Below the pieces are notes generated by a model, which ran no database searches, was not told the DNA's origin, and saw only the letters and a list, made by a program, of their open reading frames with translations. The position numbers and the translations under genes are program-made. From an uncultured Pseudoflavonifractor sp. (lineage in GTDB: Bacteria; Bacillota; Clostridia; Oscillospirales; Oscillospiraceae), in NCBI GenBank assembly GCA_904419835.1, contig CAJFTA010000034.1, positions 1 to 37,887 on the forward strand: 37,887 nucleotides of DNA, in the 5' to 3' direction. Below are positions 34,096-37,887 of this stretch, one piece after another; within the stretch, counting starts at the first letter, position 1, and every line of letters starts with the position of its first letter.

Positions 34096-34131
34096 AAGGA
34101 GCCATCCGCATATAGCGGACGGCTCCTTTCC
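34096..34131 (+). terminator. terminator of udp
   Basis: AAGGAGCCATCCGC / GCGGACGGCTCCTT with one A/C mismatch, followed by a T-rich stretch. Confidence 0.8.
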
Positions 34132-34139
34132 TTATTTAT

Positions 34140-34218
34140 TCAGAATAGCCCGGTGATCCTGCCATTCTCGTCCACGTCGATGTTTTCAGCGGCGGGGTTC
34201 TTGGGCAGGCCGGGCATG
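34140..34218 (-). pseudogene. displaced second copy of the fhs 3' end
   Basis: 79 bases on the minus strand reading MPGLPKNPAAENIDVDENGR and ITGLF plus a stop, identical in protein to the end of fhs. It differs from 34352-34430 at only four bases, all synonymous (GGC/GGT, AAT/AAC, CTA/CTG, TGA/TAA). No start and no upstream gene body. Best read as the original fhs terminus displaced downstream. Confidence 0.75.
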
Positions 34219-34430
34219 CGCCCCGCCGGGCTCTGCCCGGCGGGGACCCCGGATTTATCATCCTCGGGCGGAGTGAATCCGCCCTGCGGCAAGGTTTTGC
34301 CGGAGGCAAAACACTTGTACACCGCACTTGCGGCGCCATGACCATGCCCTGTTAGAACAGCCCGGTGATCCTGCCGTTCTCGTCCACGTCGATGTTTTCA
34401 GCGGCGGGGTTCTTGGGCAGACCGGGCATG
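34219..34430 (-). mobile_element. tail-replacing structured element, copy D (3' end of fhs)
   Basis: In the direction of fhs: tail (34430-34352, stop TAA), two bases, then GGGCATGGTCATG (34349-34337). This is the reverse complement of CATGACCATGCCC (34436-34424), which spans the start of the tail. The core follows: hairpin CCGCA-AG-TGCGG, GTACAAGT, hairpin TTTTGCC-TCC-GGCAAAA (34311-34295), hairpin GGGCGGA-TTCAC-TCCGCCC (34284-34266), GATGATAAATCC, and a terminal CCCCGCCGGGC/GCCCGGCGGGG hairpin (34245-34221). The second tail starts at 34218. Confidence 0.73.
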
Positions 34431-36016
34431 GTCATGATATCCCCGGTGAGGGCCACCAGGAAGCCGGCGCCGGCATTTACCTTCAGGTTCCGCACGGTGA
34501 TGCGGAAGCCCCGGGGTGCGCCCAGCAGCGCGGCGTCGTCAGAGAAGGAGGACTGGGTCTTGGCCATGCAGATGGGCAGCTTGTCATAGCCCAGGCCGGT
34601 GAGCTGCTTGAGCTGCTTGCAGGCATTGGAGGTCAGCTCCACGCCGTCGGCCCGGTAGATTTTTCGGGCGATGGCGTCCAGCTTCTCCTCAATAGAGCTG
34701 TCCGTATCGTAGCAGAAGCGGAAATCAGAAGGGGTCTCGCACAGACGCATAACCTCCCTGGCCAGGGCCTCGCCCCCTTCGCCGCCCTTGGCCCACACCT
34801 CGCTGAGGGCAACGTTGACGCCCAGGGCCCGGCACTTCTCCTCCACCAGGGCCAGCTCGGCCTCGGTGTCGGTGGGGAAGCGGTTGATGGCCACCACGCA
34901 GGGCAGGCCGTATACCTGGGTGATATTCTCCACATGCTGGAGCAGGTTGGGCAGACCCCTCTCCAGGGCAGCCAGGTTTTCAGCGCCCAGCTCGCTCTTG
35001 GCCGCGCCGCCGTGGTGCTTGAGGGCACGGACCGTAGCCACCACCACCACGGCGGAGGGGGTCAGGCCGCCGCAGCGGCACTTGATGTCCAGGAACTTCT
35101 CGGCGCCCAGATCGGCGCCGAAGCCGGCCTCGGTGACGGCGTAGTCGCCCAGACGGAGGGCGGCGTCGGTGGCGGTGATGGAGTTGCAGCCGTGGGCGAT
35201 GTTGGCGAAGGGGCCGCCGTGGATGAGGGCGGGGGTGTGCTCCAGCGTCTGGACCAGGTTGGGCTTGATGGCGTCCTTCAGCAGGGCGGTCATGGCGCCG
35301 TCCGCCTTCAGATCCCGGGCGGTGACGGGCCTGTCGTCCCAGGTATAGGCCACCACCATGCGGCCCAGCCGCTCCTTCAGGTCCTTCAGCCCGGTGGCCA
35401 GGCAGAGCACCGCCATGACCTCGCTGGCCACGGTGATGTCAAACCCGTCCTCCCGGGGCACGCCGTTGACCCGGCCCCCCAGGCCGCAGACGATATTGCG
35501 CAGCTGGCGGTCGTTCATGTCCACGCAGCGTTTCCAGGTGATCTTGCGCACGTCGATATCCAGGGCGTTGCCCTGCTGGATGTGGTTGTCCAGCATGGCG
35601 GCAAGCAGGTTGTTGGCCGCGCCGATGGCGTGGAAATCGCCGGTGAAGTGGAGGTTGATGTCCTCCATGGGCACCACCTGGGCGTACCCGCCGCCGGCGG
35701 CGCCGCCCTTGATGCCGAACACCGGGCCCAGAGAGGGCTCCCGCAGGGCCAGCACGGCCTTTTTGCCCAGACGGTGGAGGGCGTCGGCCAGACCCACGCT
35801 GGTGGTGGTCTTGCCCTCGCCGGCGGGGGTGGGGTTGATGGCGGTGACCAGGATCAGCCGCCCCTTCCGGGGCAGGGCGCTGAGGGCCGCCGGGTCCAGC
35901 TTGGCCTTGTAGCGGCCGTAGGGCTCCAGAACCTCCTGGCTGACGCCCAGCTCCTCCGCAATCTCTGTAATGGGCAGCATGGCACACGCCTGGGCAATCT
36001 CAATGTCGGTTTTCAT
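34352..36016 (-). CDS. fhs: formate-tetrahydrofolate ligase
   Basis: 554 residues, normal length. ATP-dependent formation of 10-formyl-THF from formate for purine synthesis and one-carbon metabolism. ATG 36016 (MKTDIEIAQACAMLPITEIA) with GAAGGAGG 11 bases upstream. It has the P-loop region LVTAINPTPAGEGKTTTSVGL (split around residues 60-80), EPSLGPVFGIKGGAAGGGYA and FTGDFHAIGAANNLLAA, and ends MTMPGLPKNPAAENIDVDEN. The last 79 bases appear to be supplied by element copy D. Expression is controlled by a ZTP riboswitch just upstream. Confidence 0.96.
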   Translation of the reverse strand: MKTDIEIAQACAMLPITEIAEELGVSQEVLEPYGRYKAKLDPAALSALPRKGRLILVTAINPTPAGEGKTTTSVGLADALHRLGKKAVLALREPSLGPVFGIKGGAAGGGYAQVVPMEDINLHFTGDFHAIGAANNLLAAMLDNHIQQGNALDIDVRKITWKRCVDMNDRQLRNIVCGLGGRVNGVPREDGFDITVASEVMAVLCLATGLKDLKERLGRMVVAYTWDDRPVTARDLKADGAMTALLKDAIKPNLVQTLEHTPALIHGGPFANIAHGCNSITATDAALRLGDYAVTEAGFGADLGAEKFLDIKCRCGGLTPSAVVVVATVRALKHHGGAAKSELGAENLAALERGLPNLLQHVENITQVYGLPCVVAINRFPTDTEAELALVEEKCRALGVNVALSEVWAKGGEGGEALAREVMRLCETPSDFRFCYDTDSSIEEKLDAIARKIYRADGVELTSNACKQLKQLTGLGYDKLPICMAKTQSSFSDDAALLGAPRGFRITVRNLKVNAGAGFLVALTGDIMTMPGLPKNPAAENIDVDENGRITGLF

Positions 36017-36060
36017 CTGCAACCGCGCCTCCTTCAAACTTGAATCCTGTCTTGCAATAC

Positions 36061-36160
36061 AAAAAGGGCACACCGCGCGAAAGCGCAGCGTGCCCAGACG
36101 GTCGGCTCATGTCCGCTATACTCCATGTGGTCAGCCCACTTCCGTCAGTCATATAGCGCA
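36061..36160 (-). ncRNA. ZTP riboswitch (pfl motif) with transcription terminator
   Basis: On the minus strand the leader contains GACTGACGGAAGTGGG, a GTGG/CCAC hairpin, ATGGAG, GAGCCGACCGTCTGGGCA; these are hallmarks of the pfl/ZTP aptamer, which senses the purine precursor ZTP under folate shortage and commonly precedes fhs. Its 3' part (TGGGCA) is shared with an intrinsic terminator, GGGCAC...GTGCCC with a GCGC-TTTC-GCGC tip (36095-36066) followed by TTTTTG. Ligand binding should prevent the terminator and switch fhs on. Confidence 0.85.
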
Positions 36161-36165
36161 CTGTC

Positions 36166-36194
36166 AGGATATCAGAGAACCGGCGCACTGTCAA
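36166..36194 (-). promoter_or_regulatory. promoter of the ZTP riboswitch-fhs transcript
   Basis: Minus-strand TTGACA (36194-36189), 17-base spacer, TATCCT (36171-36166), immediately upstream of the aptamer. Confidence 0.75.
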
Positions 36195-36282
36195 GGGAAG
36201 AAGGCTTTGAGGCGGGGATGGACCGGATAGAAATGGTGTTTTGCCCAAAAACGCAGGAAAAAATTTGGCCGATTTATCAAGA

Positions 36283-36311
36283 TTGTCTGGGTGCCCCCTT
36301 TGTGCTAGACT
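36283..36311 (+). promoter_or_regulatory. promoter of the malK/msmX-like gene
   Basis: TTGTCT (36283-36288), 17-base spacer, TAGACT (36306-36311). Confidence 0.6.
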
Positions 36312-36547
36312 ATCTGTAACCGGGCTGGACTGCGGCCCGCATATTCAATCAGGCGAGGCGGGGCTACTCCAATTTTAAATTACATCACTAATTTAATATA
36401 GGCCCGTCTCCCCGTAAAAAAGGAGGAGACCAAAATCCGCCGGGCCGGCGGTGCGGCAGTGTGGAGACCTGCCGTAAAGCATACGGGGTTTTGCTCTCCG
36501 TGTGCAAGACTGTACTTGCGGAGGCATTGCAGTCACGGCCTGTGTAC
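36312..36547 (+). other. long 5' leader of the ATPase gene
   Basis: About 230 bases without a gene. GAGGCGGG (near 36353) can pair with CCCGTCTC (near 36404) around an AT-rich loop. An AAGGAGGAGAC-like sequence at about 36419-36429 has no usable start after it. No known riboswitch recognised. The ribosome binding site for the ATG at 36548 is weak or distant (GGAGG about 24 bases upstream), so leader folding may affect translation. Confidence 0.4.
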
Positions 36548-37669
<1,122 letters not shown>

Positions 37670-37682
37670 CCGCATACTGTCA

Positions 37683-37713
37683 GACGCCGCCGGTAGCTAC
37701 CGGCGGCGTCTTT
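37683..37713 (+). terminator. terminator of the ATPase gene
   Basis: GACGCCGCCGGTA-GC-TACCGGCGGCGTC followed by TTTCTCTT. Confidence 0.88.
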
Positions 37714-37728
37714 CTCTTGGACAGAAAC

Positions 37729-37877
37729 AGCGGACAGAATTGCAGAGCGCAATTCTGTCCGCTCAGCGTGTCGAAAAACCTTCCCAGCAGGGGAAGCCTC
37801 GCAGAGTTCCGTCATCCGCAGATGACGGAATCAAATGAAAATCCGTCATTTTCGGGGACATGCGCCTCGAAAATGAC
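37729..37877. repeat. array of hairpins at the right edge
   Basis: Three consecutive perfect stems: AGCGGACAGAATTGC/GCAATTCTGTCCGCT (37729-37763), TTCCGTCATC/GATGACGGAA (37807-37830) and GTCATTTTCG/CGAAAATGAC (37845-37877). Between them, GTGTCGAAAAACCTT (about 37769) resembles the head of the repeats at 1-96 and 29248. Probably another member of the hairpin-rich intergenic repeat family, cut by the window end. Confidence 0.5.
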
Positions 37878-37887
37878 ACTTCTCATG

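Overview
The window is GC-rich Firmicutes-type DNA: strong AGGAGG ribosome binding sites, ATGA/GTGA stop-start overlaps, TTGACA/TATAAT-type promoters, a RAT-controlled PTS operon, an orphan MsmX-like ATPase and a membrane pyrophosphatase. Together these suggest a gut Oscillospiraceae-like Clostridium relative (Flavonifractor/Oscillibacter-like). The genus is inference only.

Layout. 1-221: partial copy of a dispersed repeat and two tandem terminators. 222-12105: ethanolamine-utilisation microcompartment operon in the order eutG-A-B-C-L-E-(extension)M-T-D-orf-N-H-Q. It encodes the B12-dependent lyase with its reactivase and adenosyltransferase, acetaldehyde and alcohol dehydrogenases, a PduL-type phosphotransacylase, shell proteins, a transporter and EutQ; eutS, eutP and eutVW are not in the window. 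12124-14548 (minus): two nucleoside hydrolases and an unrecognised gene. 14638-19868: LytTR regulator, GHKL kinase and a membrane-anchored, domain-permuted GH3 beta-glycosidase. 19954-25201 (minus): a self-contained glucose-type PTS operon (IICBA, BglG-type antiterminator, HPr, Enzyme I) behind a RAT/terminator leader. 25343-27475 (minus): K+-dependent type membrane pyrophosphatase. 28002-29240: FMN-binding lipoprotein. 29545-33031 (minus): trkA-trkH-tetR. 33310-34083: uridine phosphorylase. 34352-36016 (minus): fhs under a ZTP riboswitch. 36548-37669: orphan MalK/MsmX-type ATPase.

The most unusual observation is a family of four small non-coding units at the 3' ends of eutC, eutL, eutD and fhs. 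In each case the gene's last 60-80 bp exist twice. The first copy completes the gene and is followed by a short inverted copy (10-14 nt) of the coding sequence that spans the start of the duplicated tail. Next comes a conserved structured core: a TTTTGC/GCAAAA hairpin, a GGGC-ATTCACT-GCCC hairpin and a terminal GC-rich hairpin. The second, mostly synonymously diverged copy of the tail follows. This looks like a mobile element that carries its own recoded gene tail plus a target-complementary, guide-like segment, and that displaces the native tail downstream. No transposase, reverse transcriptase or recombinase lies in the window, so any mobilising enzyme would act in trans. I recognise no described element with this exact architecture. 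The mechanism is inference; the sequence pattern is directly visible at all four loci.
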